A stretch of DNA of 64,000 nucleotides, from assembly GCF_036370855.1 (NCBI RefSeq), contig NW_026991456.1:3038001-3102000 (forward strand). The letters run 5' to 3'. The notes under the pieces were generated by a model that was not told the DNA's origin, did no database searches, and worked only from the letters and a program-made list of their open reading frames with translations. A program made the position numbers and the translations under genes. The first letter of the stretch is position 1. Each line of letters begins with the position of its first letter. The DNA comes from Dromaius novaehollandiae. Taxonomy: Eukaryota > Chordata > Aves > Casuariiformes > Dromaiidae. This document shows, piece after piece, positions 22,640 to 31,794 of this stretch.

Positions 22640-25600
22640 CTCCAGGACTCACCCACTTGCTCCCTAGTTCTCTCGGGACCAATCCATTTGCCTTTAGGTG
22701 TGCTCCAAGGCACTCCATTTAAGTCCCCTCTCTTTTCCCTCTAGTCCCCTCAAAACCTCTCTGTTTGCTATTGGTGCATCCCAGAGCCTTTGCTTTTCCC
22801 TCTAGTCCTCTCAGGATGCCTGTTTGCCCTCTGAGCCCCTTGGGGTCCATCTCCCAGCCCTTTAGCCCCATCAGAACCCCTCTGATTGCCACACACTCCC
22901 CTCAGGACACCTGGGTTTGCCTTGGGGGGAACCCCAGAACCTGATACATTCATGGCACCCTTTCAGTGTGCCCTACAGCCCTTTTCCATTGGTTGTACTG
23001 CAGAGTCCTCTCTACGCCCTATCACCATTCTGTGTGCTCTCTATCCCATCAGGTCCCCTTTCCTTCCAGTCCCCTCAAGGCTCCTCTCTCTTCCTTCATT
23101 GTACCTCATGTATCTCCATGTGTCCTCTAGTCTGCTCAAAATCAATCTGTGTTGAATGGAGTCGCCAAACTGCTGGTCTTCATTGTGCTCCAGCACCCCC
23201 TAAACGCTCTCAAATTCCACCTCATCTCCTACTTGGGAGTTCTGTTTCTCTCGCATCCCTTTGTCCTCTTTGTTTGCTTCTTAGTGCATACCATATCCCT
23301 CCATTTCCTTTCAGTGTGCCTCACGCCCTCTCAATTACCCTCTACTCCCTTCAGAACCCCTGGTTTGTTTTTCTAAGCTCCCCAGAACCCTGTGTTCTGT
23401 CGTGCTCCAGGGCTCTGTTTGCACCCTAGTCCCATCAGCACCCATCCTTTTCCATTTTGGTGTGCCCCAGTGCCCATTGTGTGCTATCTGTTCCCCTCAG
23501 GACTCCCACATTTGCCCTCTAATCCCCACAGAATGCTTCCTGTGGCCCATGTGCTCCCTAACGACACCACCCTCCCTCCCTCCCCCTGTGAGCCTTCGGT
23601 GTGCACCACAGACATCCTTCTGACATGCCATCCTAGAACCCAATGTGTGCCCTCTAATCTTTTCAAGACTCTTCCATTTTGCAATTTAGTCAACTTAAAA
23701 CTGCCCCCAAAGTCTTCATTGCGCCCTAGAGGCCTCTGCTTGATGTCTAGTCCCCTTACGACTGCTCCAATCCCCTCAGAACCTCTCCACTGGACTTCAT
23801 TGTGCACCAGAGGCTCAGTTGAGCGTGTAGAGTCCTTAGGACCCCTCTAGTACCCTCAGAACCCCTCCTGAGGCCTTTGTAGTGCTCCCAGAGCCCTTTT
23901 TTGGTCCACCGGCTCTCGTAGGACGTCTCTAATTCCTTCAATATCCCTCTTTTGGCCTTCATTGTGCAGGAGCCCTCTGTTGTCCTTCTAGCTCTCCAAG
24001 CACCTCCCTAGTCCCACCAGGACCCCTCCTTTTGCCTTCATTGTTCCATATAGCATTTTTTTTTCTTCCTTCTAGTCCCTTTACAACCCCCCGGTCTACT
24101 CTAGGTGCCTCTTTTGGCCAAAATTGTGCCCTGCAGCCCTCTTTTGGCCCTCTAGAACCAACAGGACCCCTCTAGTCACCTCTGAATCCCTCTTAAGGCC
24201 TTTGTTGTGCCCCAGAGCTGTCTCCTGGCTCTCCTGACGACCCCTTTGGATCCCTCAAAGTCCACCTAAGAACCTTTCTGGAGGCTGTCCTTGTTCCCCA
24301 GAGTCTTTTTTGGCCTTGTAGACCTGTTAGCACCCCCCTAGCGCACTCTCAAACACTCTCTTGGCCAAAATTGGGCCCCAGAGCTCTTTGGGCTCTCCAG
24401 ACCCTAGAGAATCTCTCTCATCCTCTCAGACACCTCCTGAGCTCATCCTTGCTCCCCAGTTGGTATTTTTTTTCAGCCAGGTAGACCACTTAGGACTCCT
24501 CTAGTGCACTTTGGACTACTCTTTCAGTCTCCCTTCTGTCCCAGAGCTGTCTTCTGGCCCTCCAGCCCCTTTAGCACCCCTCTAGTCCCTTCAGATCCCC
24601 TCCAGAGGCCTTTGTGGTGCTCCAGAGCCCTCATTTGGCCCTCCAGCCTTCTCAGCAGCCCTCTCGTCTGCTCTGCACTCCTTTTTTTGGCCAAAATGGG
24701 GCCCCAGAGGCTTTTTCTTTGTTCATTGGTTCCCTCAGGAAACCCCTAGTGTGCTCTCGACCCCTCTTTTGGCCAAGATTGGGACCGGAGTCTTCTGTGG
24801 GCACTCTAGACCCCTGAGGACCCCTCTAGTGTACTCTGGACCACTCTTTTGGCCACAATTGGGCCCCAGAGCTGTCTTCTGGCCCTCCAGCCCCCTTAGG
24901 GAACATCTAGTCTCCTCAGAACTCTTCCAGTTTTCTTCCTGGTTCACCAGAGTCATTTTTTGGCCATGTAGACCCCTTAGCAGCCCTCTAAGTGTGCTCT
25001 GGACTACTCTTTCAGCCTTTTTTATGCCCCAGAGCTGTGTTTTGGATGTCTAGACCCATTTAGGACCCTGGTAGAGCCCTCAGAGTCCCTCCGGAGCCCT
25101 TCTTCATGCCCTGGAACCCTCTTTTGGCCCTTTAGCAGCCCTCTATTCTGCTTTGGCTTCATTTTTTGACCTTTTATTTCCCCCCCACAGACCACTCCTG
25201 GCCCTCTAGAACCCTTAGCACCCTTTTAGAGGCCTTTGCCATGCTCCACAGCTGTCTTTTGGGTCTCAAGTTCCCTTAGGACCCCTCTAGTGTGCTCAGA
25301 ACCCCTCTGGAGGCCTTTGTGTCCCGGAGCCCTCTTTTGGCCATCCACATCCCATAGGAGCCCTCCTGTCCACTCAGAGCACCTCCTGAGGTCGGTCATG
25401 TTACCCAGTTTTGATTTTTTTTTTTCCCCTGTGCCATTTAGTCCCCTTAGGAGCCCTCTAGTCTGCTCAGAACCTCTCCTGGGGTGCTTGTTGTGCCCCA
25501 GAGCTGTCCTCTGGCTCCACAGCCCCCTTTGGAACCCTCTAGTCTCCTCAGAAGCCCTCCAGATTTCTTCCTTGTTCCCCAAAGTCATTCCTTGGCCATG

Positions 25601-26100
25601 CAGGCCCCTCAGCACCCCTCTAGTGCACTCTGGACCACTCTTTGGGCTTTCCTTGTTCCCTAGAGCTGTCTTTTGGCTCTCTAGCTCCTTTAGAACTTCT
25701 GCAGTGTTCTCAGAACTCTTCCTGAGCCCTGTCTTATGCCCTGGAGTGCTCTGTTCATCGTTCAGCTGCCTGAGTACCCCTCTTTTCCTCTGAACCCCTT
25801 CAGAGGCTTTGCTTGTTCTCTTCTGGCTTCTTTTAGTTGCTCTCTAGTCTCCGTAAGAGATGTCTAATCTGCTCTGGGTTCCTCTTTAGAGCTTTGTTGT
25901 GCTGCATAGACCTCTGCTGGTCCTGTAGAGCCCTGAGGAACCCCTTTATTTCACTCTGGACTACTCTGTCAGCCTTCCTTGTTGTGCCCCCAGAGCCCTG
26001 CGTAGGTTCTCCAGCCCTCTTAGCATCCCTCTTCCCTCCTTGTGCCAGTCCTCCACTTAGAAATACAGAGCTAGTACTCCCCTGGGGAACTACCCATTCC
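22640..26100. repeat. Large minisatellite array, monomer ~61 to 81 bp
   Basis: About 3.4 kb of tandem degenerate monomers. Two adjacent, clearly delimited monomers, 24809-24889 and 24890-24970, are each 81 bases: ACCCCT...TCTAGT, then GGACCACTCTTTTGGCC, CCCCAGAGCTGTCTTCTGG and CCCTCCAG. In the left part (near 22740) the same elements recur every ~61 bases, so the monomer differs in length along the array. Roughly 40 or more copies in total. Many CTAG and GGCC sites recur at fixed phase. The right end runs into the segmental duplication at 25918. About two monomers are also present at 52228-52440 in the second copy. Confidence 0.85.
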
Positions 26101-26560
26101 ACCTACTGACCCCTTTTTCTGAGCACTCTAGGTACTATACAGGAAGTACCCCTCTTCAGAAGTACTCACATTACAGAAGCAGCCTTGTTCCAGGAGTTTA
26201 TTTTGATATCTTGGTTTGCCCTAGAGGAAATGCTGTCCTGCTACAACGGCTGTATTATATGCAGGTCTGAACCAATTAGAGCACTGTGGTGTAGTGTTCC
26301 CTTAACAGGTTATGTTGAATCTTGTAGCTTTCTTTCTAAGCATAAGCAGAACTGATTTTTAGTTTTTAGTGCAAAGGCTAGTGCTAGTTTGGGTAAAAAA
26401 GCTTAATAACATACCTCCTGATATTATGGGTTCAGTATATAAGGTTTCAGTAATAAAGAAGATGGTCTGTTTTATCAAAGAGGTCCGTCTGTCCTTTCTG
26501 TGCTCTCCCATCCAGATACTGAGTGGAAGCAAAAGGCTTGCTTCTGCTTAGCCCTATGTA
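26101..26560 (+). other. Conserved non-coding segment upstream of the promoter block
   Basis: Matches 52500-52945 closely, including CTGAACCAATTAGAGCA (26268 / 52652) with an embedded CCAAT, and GATATTATGG. No frame is conserved between copies, so it is probably regulatory or passive flank. Confidence 0.5.
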
Positions 26561-26574
26561 TTTATGGCTGCCAG

Positions 26575-26665
26575 TGGTTTGCCCCTCCCCTTCCAAGGGC
26601 TTGTGGGTAGGGCAGTGGGTGAGGCTAGGGTTACATAAACCCAGGGTGTTCACACAGTCTCTGCT
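26575..26665 (+). promoter_or_regulatory. TATA-like promoter block, copy 1
   Basis: CCCCTCCCCTTCC, a degraded GC box (GGGTGAGGC) and TACATAAA (about 26632-26639) lie in the same order and spacing as in the second copy at 52968-53070. They are followed about 30 bases on by CTCTCTTTGGGG. The GC box here differs from the intact GGGGGCGGGGC of copy 2, so this copy may be weaker. The transcription start is inferred, not observed. Confidence 0.5.
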
Positions 26666-27329
26666 CTCTTTGGGGATAGTGCTCTGGAACTGCCTTGGGA
26701 AATAACAGCATTTGTGGAAGTGAAACTATCCAGAAAGACTTATTGCTGCATTTAGAGAAGCAAGGGCCATTCCTTAATGTTAGAGCAATGAGATGGCTGA
26801 AGGTGGAGTTGTGAGCATGCCAGAAAATTGCTTATAGCAGGCAGTTTTGGTTTTGTGTTGGTATCTTGGTGTGGGGTGTTCAGGGGTGGACGAGGGTTTC
26901 TGAGTGTGCAGTTGTATCCTCTGTTAATTGTCCGTATTGTTTTCTGGTGTTTGTGTGTTTACTGTGGAAGGGGCCTAACTTCCTCACTGGGCTCTTTGAA
27001 CATGCTGATGCTTGAGGCATTGCTTGTGCCTCTGCTGGACTGCAGACAAGAGAAGAGAGCAGGGGTCCTGGGAAAACATTTCCTTCTACACTTACACCCT
27101 AGGTGGTGGTTGTGTGTTTTATCTCCAGTAAGGTGGATCTGTGTGAGGTATTGCTGTCATCAGCTAGTCTGGTTTCTGGCTCGCTGGATGTTTTGCTGCT
27201 CCTCAGAAATACTGTCAGCCCTGTTCAGGGAGAAACTGTGTGGGGTTTTTCTGTAGTATGCAGACTTGTAGAAGAGTCCAGATTTTGTATGAAGAGGGAA
27301 GGAAGCCTTCTCCCTTCCTGTAACTGCAG

Positions 27330-27373
27330 TAGGATGAGAAAGGAAGTCACCTTGTCGGAAAGCAAAGCGGACT
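27330..27373 (+). CDS. Candidate 44-nt ATG-containing exon, copy 1
   Basis: Lies between an acceptor-like ...CCTGTAACTGCAG and the near-perfect donor ACT|GTGAGTAAG. The ATG at 27334 opens MRKEVTLSESKAD and ends in phase 1. Copy 2 (53737-53780) has the same length, the same ATG, MRKEVT and the same nine-base donor. It cannot be spliced straight to the 41-nt exon at 27634 in the frame conserved there (phase 1 against phase 0), so an unrecognised exon lies between, or the two belong to different transcripts. Confidence 0.4.
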
Positions 27374-27633
27374 GTGAGTAAGCCCATGTGCCTGAAGAGC
27401 TCAAAAACCAACCTCCCCTCAGCTAATGAACTCACCTCTCTTCTTGCCTAAGCCTCAGTGCTGAGAGAGAAGAAACGGTTGTACTTCTCGGAACCACCAG
27501 GAACCAATTTGCAGTCTTGCCTGGCAGCTCCTTTCTTATATCCATGCCTGTGAACCTAGTGCCACCTGCCCTTCTGTGGCTCTGCTTCTGACCCCTACCC
27601 TGGCTTCTGGGGCTGCCTACTTTGCTTCTTCAG

Positions 27634-27987
27634 GTACTATGTCGGCCCTTTGCAGGCATGGCTGAGGATTTCAGGTGAGGTAGAATGGGTGATCAGAATG
27701 GTGTTTCAGTTGTTGTAGGGCTGGTCAGCGCTACCTGGCAGCATAGTAACTTTGTCTTGGTTTTCCAGGTGCCATGGGTGTCCCCACAGCAATGATGTTG
27801 GAATCTGGAGTTGGTGCGGCACAGGTGAGCACAACATCGGTGGCGCTTTGGTGGAGGGTGCTCTTCAGCTGGAGCTGGCTGGCATGGGGGTGATCTCCCG
27901 TGCTCTGGTTTGGCAGGCAATGAAGGCGAATGTGGTGACCGAAGGAAGATCAGAGAGGATGTGGCTGCCATTGAGGATGCCTCTTGA
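27634..27987 (+). CDS. Novel paralogous spliced gene, copy 1 (3' three exons)
   Basis: Exons 27634-27674 (41 nt), 27769-27824 (56 nt) and 27917-27987 (71 nt to the TGA), with introns of 94 and 92 nt bounded by AG/GT. Acceptors are GCTTCTTCAG, GGTTTTCCAG and GGTTTGGCAG; donors are GTGAGGT and GTGAGCA. The spliced frame has 55 codons: VLCRPFAGMAEDF-R, CHGCPHSNDVGIWSWCGT-G, then NEGECGDRRKIREDVAAIED-AS and stop. The second and third splices fall at phases 2 and 1. Two further copies (29424-29769, 54043-54398) keep the same exon lengths, phases, frame and stop, and terminal-exon indels are multiples of three. The exons are rich in Cys and acidic residues. No domain is recognised. The upstream part of the coding region is unknown (phase-0 entry). 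A spliced non-coding RNA is the main alternative. Confidence 0.55.
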
Positions 27988-28420
27988 GGACCAATGGTGT
28001 GACGCACAGCACTGCAAAAGCTAAGGTGAGGAGCAAAGTGTCGATGTGTCTTGGGTGTGTGTGCTGACATACAGTGTAGTATGGAGAACTCTTCTGGATG
28101 AGTGCTGTGTGTGAGGCAGAGGCAGTGGGGTGTGCATGGCAGAAAGTGAGGGTGTGGTAGGCAGAGCAGCTCCAGCCTGTGTCTGTGTTGTTGAGTAGTT
28201 TATGGGGTGTGTGTTGTAGCTGTGGTATCTTTTGCTCAGGTCTTGATGTCGCTCTTGTTTGCGCTCAAGGAGCATGGCCCATGCTCTGCAGCGCTAGCGC
28301 GGCAGGCATCCATTGTCTTTTGCCTGGCCCGACTCATCAGCATTGTGCTAATGGATAGCACCTTGTTCTGTGCAGGCAGCTAAAAGGGGTGGCGTGTCAC
28401 TCTGGTTTTGCATCGTGGCC
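27988..28420 (+). other. 3' flank of copy 1, conserved among all three copies
   Basis: Matches 29770-30210 and 54399-54840 (GCATGGCAGAAAGTGAGG, AGCAGCTCCAGCCTGTGTCT, TCAGGTCTTGATGT and others). It could be the 3' UTR of the spliced unit or part of further exons. No AATAAA was found close to the stop. Confidence 0.4.
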
Positions 28421-28429
28421 ATTTGCAGC

Positions 28430-28690
28430 CATCATTGAGGCCTCCTTGGCCGTTCCTCTTCTGAGGCCGCTCTTGTTTTGCACCTTCCTGGCATCCTTTC
28501 AGGATTTTCTTCCCTGCATCGTCAGAGCCTCAGGTCTTCCTTGCTGGCTTCTTCTGCATCACTCTTCCCAGCTTTGCTGGCCCCTTTCCATCACAGGCAG
28601 TAGCGTCTGACTCTTCCGTGGGCTCATCCGGAGCATCAGAGCTGTGTGGTTGTGGCATTGTAGGGCTTTTTGGCTGGCAGCATCTTATGC
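28430..28690. repeat. Locally duplicated block (partner 30250-30515)
   Basis: Nearly colinear with 30250-30515 without indels over about 150 bases. On the minus strand both copies are open for about 49 codons with a shared stop (CQP...PQP...SSDA..DEP...ESDAT...DGKGPAKLG...MQK.PARKT). Coding status is undecided. On the plus strand a possible acceptor-exon-donor (TTTCAG ... CCTCAG|GT) is also shared. Confidence 0.45.
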
Positions 28691-28699
28691 ATGGGAATA

Positions 28700-29009
28700 G
28701 TTCTTTTTGCATAGGGCTTTCCTTCATGTTTGTGTCTGTGTGTCTGTTCGGGGCTGGAGCTGCCTTGCCTGTGGGTGTTAGGAATGATAGTGCGTGGAGT
28801 GTGGCAGTGATGGGCTGGGACAGTGATTGGTCAGCATCTGTGTGTTCCATTTTACATTGCTTTTTTGCAGATGCGGATTAGTGTTTGGATCTCTTGAGGG
28901 AGATGGAGGAAGGAAGGGGAATGCCGTAAGAAGGTGAGCTAGAGATTCCTTGTTGGAAGGAGTGTTGTGGTCAGTGGTTCCCTGGTTAATTTTTGCTTTG
29001 TGCTTGTAG
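28700..29009 (+). other. Spacer between tandem copies
   Basis: G/T-rich plus strand. No gene is recognised before the exon-like segment at 29010. Confidence 0.4.
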
Positions 29010-29062
29010 GTGTGGAGCCTTGTGGAGAGCAAGTTGCTTGCGTCCGGGAGGAGCAGGGCAAG
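29010..29062 (+). other. Exon-like segment (53 nt)
   Basis: Bounded by acceptor TTTGTGCTTGTAG and strong donor AAG|GTGAGTG. All three frames are open over this short length, so coding cannot be decided; one frame reads VEPCGEQVACVREEQGK. First of a run of three exon-like segments (29010, 29139, 29285) upstream of copy 3 of the novel gene. No counterpart was found at copies 1 or 2. Confidence 0.3.
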
Positions 29063-29138
29063 GTGAGTGTTGGTCTGAGAGAGGAGGCAGAGCCCAGTGT
29101 AGGGCTGTTGTCTCGTTGGCGCTGTTCTGGTTTTACAG

Positions 29139-29188
29139 GTGCCTGGTGGGCCTTGGCGTGGCGGCCAATGGCCCAGCAGTCAAGATGG
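29139..29188 (+). other. Exon-like segment (50 nt)
   Basis: Acceptor GTTCTGGTTTTACAG and donor ATGG|GTGAGC flank a 50-nt interval. If joined to the preceding 53-nt segment the split-codon frame reads RCLVGLGVAANGPAVKMG. Support is limited to splice motifs. Confidence 0.3.
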
Positions 29189-29284
29189 GTGAGCAGAGCA
29201 GGCAAAGGTGTTGTAGTGAGGTACTGTTGTGGTGGGGTGTGGTTTTGGCATCACCTCAAGGTGTGGTTGTCTCAGGTTTTGCAG

Positions 29285-29330
29285 GAAGTTGTGAAGAGGA
29301 GAAGTAGAGTGCTGAGAAGAGCCCGAGCAG
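29285..29330 (+). other. Exon-like segment (46 nt)
   Basis: Acceptor GGTTTTGCAG and donor GCAG|GTAAGAG. Only one frame is open, giving a strongly basic peptide (EVVKRRSRVLRRARA) that ends in phase 1. This does not match the phase-0 entry of the 41-nt exon at 29424, so it either skips that exon or belongs to another transcript. Confidence 0.3.
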
Positions 29331-29423
29331 GTAAGAGGGGGAGCTTGTTGGGTCAGAATCTGATGGCGTGGTAGGGTGATGCCGGGTTGCCTCTTGGTGA
29401 TGTCTTTTGCTGTGCTTTTTCAG

Positions 29424-29769
29424 GTATGGTGTGGGCCTTTCCCAAGCGTGGCTGAGGATTTCAGGTGAGCGGATTGGTGTTGGGCATTGTAGGGCTGGTG
29501 AGCGCTGCCTGCCAGAAGAGTGGCTTCATTATTTTGTTTTTTCCAGGTGCCATGGGCTTCCCCCCAGCCAGGATGCTGGTGTTTGGAATTGGCGCAGTTC
29601 AGGTGAACGGAGCACCCATGGTGCTTTGGTGGAGAGTGCTCTTGCAGGTGAGGCTGGAGCCAACTGGCACGGGGGTGACTACTTGTGCTCTGGTGTGGCA
29701 GGTGAAGGCAAATGTGGCAAGCAAAGGAAGATCGGAGAAGATGGGTCTGCCATTGAGGATGGCTCTTGA
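29424..29769 (+). CDS. Novel paralogous spliced gene, copy 3 (3' three exons)
   Basis: Exons 29424-29464 (41 nt), 29547-29602 (56 nt) and 29702-29769 (68 nt to the TGA), introns 82 and 99 nt. The spliced frame has 54 codons: VWCGPFPSVAEDF-R, CHGLPPSQDAGVWNWRSS-G, then EGKCGKQRKIGEDGSAIED-GS and stop. Relative to copy 1 the terminal exon is exactly 3 nt shorter and the frame is kept. The donor of the 56-nt exon is GTGAAC, weaker than in the other copies. The Met seen in the 41-nt exon of copies 1 and 2 is Val here, so that Met is unlikely to be an essential start. There is no recognised domain. It lacks the promoter block and 44-nt exon that precede the two larger copies. Confidence 0.5.
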
Positions 29770-29837
29770 GGACCGATGGTGATGCAGAGCACCGGAAGAG
29801 CTAAGTTGATGGGCAAAGGGTGTTGGGGTGTCTTGAC

Positions 29838-29868
29838 TGTGTGTGTGTGTGTGTGTGCGCGCGCGCGC
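29838..29868. repeat. (GT)n(GC)n alternating purine-pyrimidine tract
   Basis: An uninterrupted alternation of TG then CG dinucleotides over about 30 bases, a classic Z-DNA-prone sequence, inside the 3' flank of copy 3 and absent from copies 1 and 2. Confidence 0.85.
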
Positions 29869-30515
29869 AGGTGTGTGCTGACGTTCAGTGTAGAGTGGAG
29901 GGTGGTTCGGGATGTGTGTGTGCATGAGGCAGTGGGGTGTGCATGGCAGAAAGTGAGGATGTGCTAGGCAGAGCGGCTCCAGCCTGTGTCTGTGTTGTTG
30001 TGCAGTCTGTGGTGTGTGTTGTAGCTGTACTCTCTTTTGCTCAGGTCTTGATGTTGCTCTTGCTCGTTGTGCTCAAGGAGCACAGCCCGTGCTCTGCAGC
30101 ACTAGCATGGCAGGCATCCACTGTCTTTTTGCCTGGCCTGACTCGTCAGCATTGCTCCAATGGATTGTGTCTTGTTCTGTGCAGGCAGCTAAAAGGGGGT
30201 GGTCTGTTGCTCTGACTCCACATCGTGGCCGTTTGCAGTCAGTCATCTTTGCAGCCATCATCGAGGCCTCACTGGCCACACCTCTTCTGAGCCCGCTCTT
30301 GTTGTGTGTCTTCCTGGCGCCCTTTCAGGGTTTTCTCCCCAGTGTTGTCACAGCCTCAGGTCTTTCTTGCTGGCCTCTTCTGCATTGCTTTTCCCAGCTT
30401 TGCTGGCCCTTTTCCGTCACGGGTGGTGGCATCTGACTCTTTCATGGGCTCGTCCAGGGCATCAGAGCTGCACGGTTGTGGCGTCATAGGTCTTTCTGGC
30501 TGGCAGTGTCTTCTG

Positions 30516-31301
30516 TGCTGCCATTTTTTGTGTGTGTTTGGGGGGGGGGGGGAAGTTGGGGGGTGTGTAGTAATGGCAGTCACCAGAGCAGAATAATGTA
30601 TCTATGAAACTTCTTGGGGGGGTTTCAGTAAGAAGTAAAAGTATTCTTTTCTTTAAACTCTTTTTTGATTGAGTGGCCATTTGGGGGGATTCTTATTTAA
30701 GCCAGTACAGTGTTACCTTTAAAAAAGGATGGAAGGAGATGGTTCTGTTAGTAGGGGTGATGAATGGCTGGGGTGGGAGTGAGTGGGCAGTTGTTTGGTT
30801 GTTGGGTGGGGTTGTTAGTGTGTCTAACCTTGTATGCATGTTCTTTTCTTTTTTCAGGTTCTAGTTAGAATTTCTTAGATTTTTTTTAAAAAAAAACAAA
30901 CCAGACAAAAAAACAAAAAAACCCAACCAACCAAAGACCCACACAGCTGGGGTTCTGCTCCCAGCTGGGTTTCTTTTCCCCCCTGAGTCCCCAATGCTCT
31001 GCGAGGTGGTGATCAATCATTGCCTGCGTGGGTGTGGAGCTTCGGCTCGGAGCTGGGTGTTTTCTAGGCAGGGCGGTTTTTGGAGGCGCTTGGTCACCCT
31101 GTTACTGGGAGCTGTCCAAAAACCTGGAGGTGCACTTGCCTGTTTCTGCAGGAATGTAGAGTATGTGCTGGCTGATGTATTGGTGAGATTAGAGATGGAT
31201 GCTGAAGAGTATGTGCAGGTGATGTAGAGTGTGGGCTTGTTTGTTACGTTTTGTGTGTTGTGAGGATAGAAGCCCAAGAGTTGCTGATGATGCAACGACG
31301 A
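30516..31301. other. Unique DNA with G-run and A/T-rich patches
   Basis: Contains a G-run (30540-30552) and an A-rich stretch (30880-30930). 31000-31240 includes a possible exon start or end (TTTCTGCAG near 31152). No gene is supported. Confidence 0.4.
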
Positions 31302-31450
31302 GTGTTCTGCTCTGCTCTCTGCTCTGTGTGCTGTGGTCTGTAATCTCTGTGGTCTGCACTTTGTGCTTTGCTCTTTCTGCTCTCCGCTGTGCTCTTTGCT
31401 TTTCTTCTTTGCTCTTTAATCTGTGCTTTGCTCTCTGTTTTCTTCTGTCT
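31302..31450. repeat. Degenerate TGCTCTG/TGCTCTT satellite
   Basis: Repeated CTCTG, CTGTGCT and TTTGCTCTTT modules at about 7-15-base spacing over 150 bases. Confidence 0.7.
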
Positions 31451-31471
31451 TCTTTTTCTCTAGCATACCAG

Positions 31472-31528
31472 CTGGGAGTAAATAATTATTACTCTACAAT
31501 TAAAATAAAAAAAATTATTTACTCCCAG
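31472..31528. repeat. Perfect inverted repeat, 16-bp arms, 25-bp A/T loop
   Basis: The left arm CTGGGAGTAAATAATT (31472-31487) and right arm AATTATTTACTCCCAG (31513-31528) are exact reverse complements around an A/T-rich spacer. It could extrude as a cruciform or be the folded remnant of a small palindromic transposon. It marks the change from repeat-rich to AT-rich DNA. Confidence 0.9.
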
Positions 31529-31599
31529 ATAGTATCCTACTCTTGCTAATGAATTCATTAAATATGCAAATTAAGCCTTCCCATACTTATTTCTTTTTA

Positions 31600-31672
31600 G
31601 ACACATATACAAATAATAAAATGTGTATGCACTGTATATATACATACATACAGTCATACACATATACACCTT
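31600..31672. repeat. AT-rich ATACA/TATA simple repeat
   Basis: Interspersed ATACAT and TATATA units. Confidence 0.6.
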
Positions 31673-31794
31673 AGGCTTAGAGAGCTACCCTTAGCAGGTT
31701 ACATAGCCAGTTTAGGGGTGACAGGGCAAGGAGTAAGGGTGACTACAAGTTCAAGGTAGCAGGTCAGAGGTTGGGGTTACGCTCAGAGCCATCA

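Larger units (their letters stand above)
25918..28690 (+). repeat. Segmental duplication, copy 1
   Basis: From CTGTAGAGCCCTGAGGAACC onward this matches 52228-54845 with roughly 85-90 percent identity by eye: the tail of the minisatellite, a promoter-like block, a 44-nt ATG exon, and the 41/56/terminal exon set. Homology to the second copy ends near 28405. Its right part (27640-28690) is also duplicated locally at about 29415-30515. Confidence 0.9.
29415..30515 (+). repeat. Local tandem copy of 27640-28690
   Basis: Matches 27640-28690 from just before the 41-nt exon to beyond GGCTGGCAG, in the same orientation, about 1.8 kb downstream. It includes the three-exon unit, the conserved 3' flank and the block at 30250-30515. 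Confidence 0.85.

Noticed and set aside
22640-26100. Possible CRISPR-like or gene array
   Set aside because: The repeats are degenerate head-to-tail monomers without constant repeats and unique spacers, and the setting is a vertebrate genome.
26828-27256. A 142-codon frame in segmental copy 1
   Set aside because: The homologous stretch in copy 2 (about 53255-53641) is open in different frames with frame-shifting indels, so this frame is not conserved.
27330-27674. Direct splice of the 44-nt ATG exon to the 41-nt exon
   Set aside because: The joined frame reaches a stop within the 41-nt exon in both copies and disagrees with the phase conserved downstream.
26575-30515. Reading the duplicated segment as an LTR element
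   Set aside because: No paired terminal repeats, primer site or polypurine tract, and no retroviral motif. The exon-intron structure argues for a host transcription unit.
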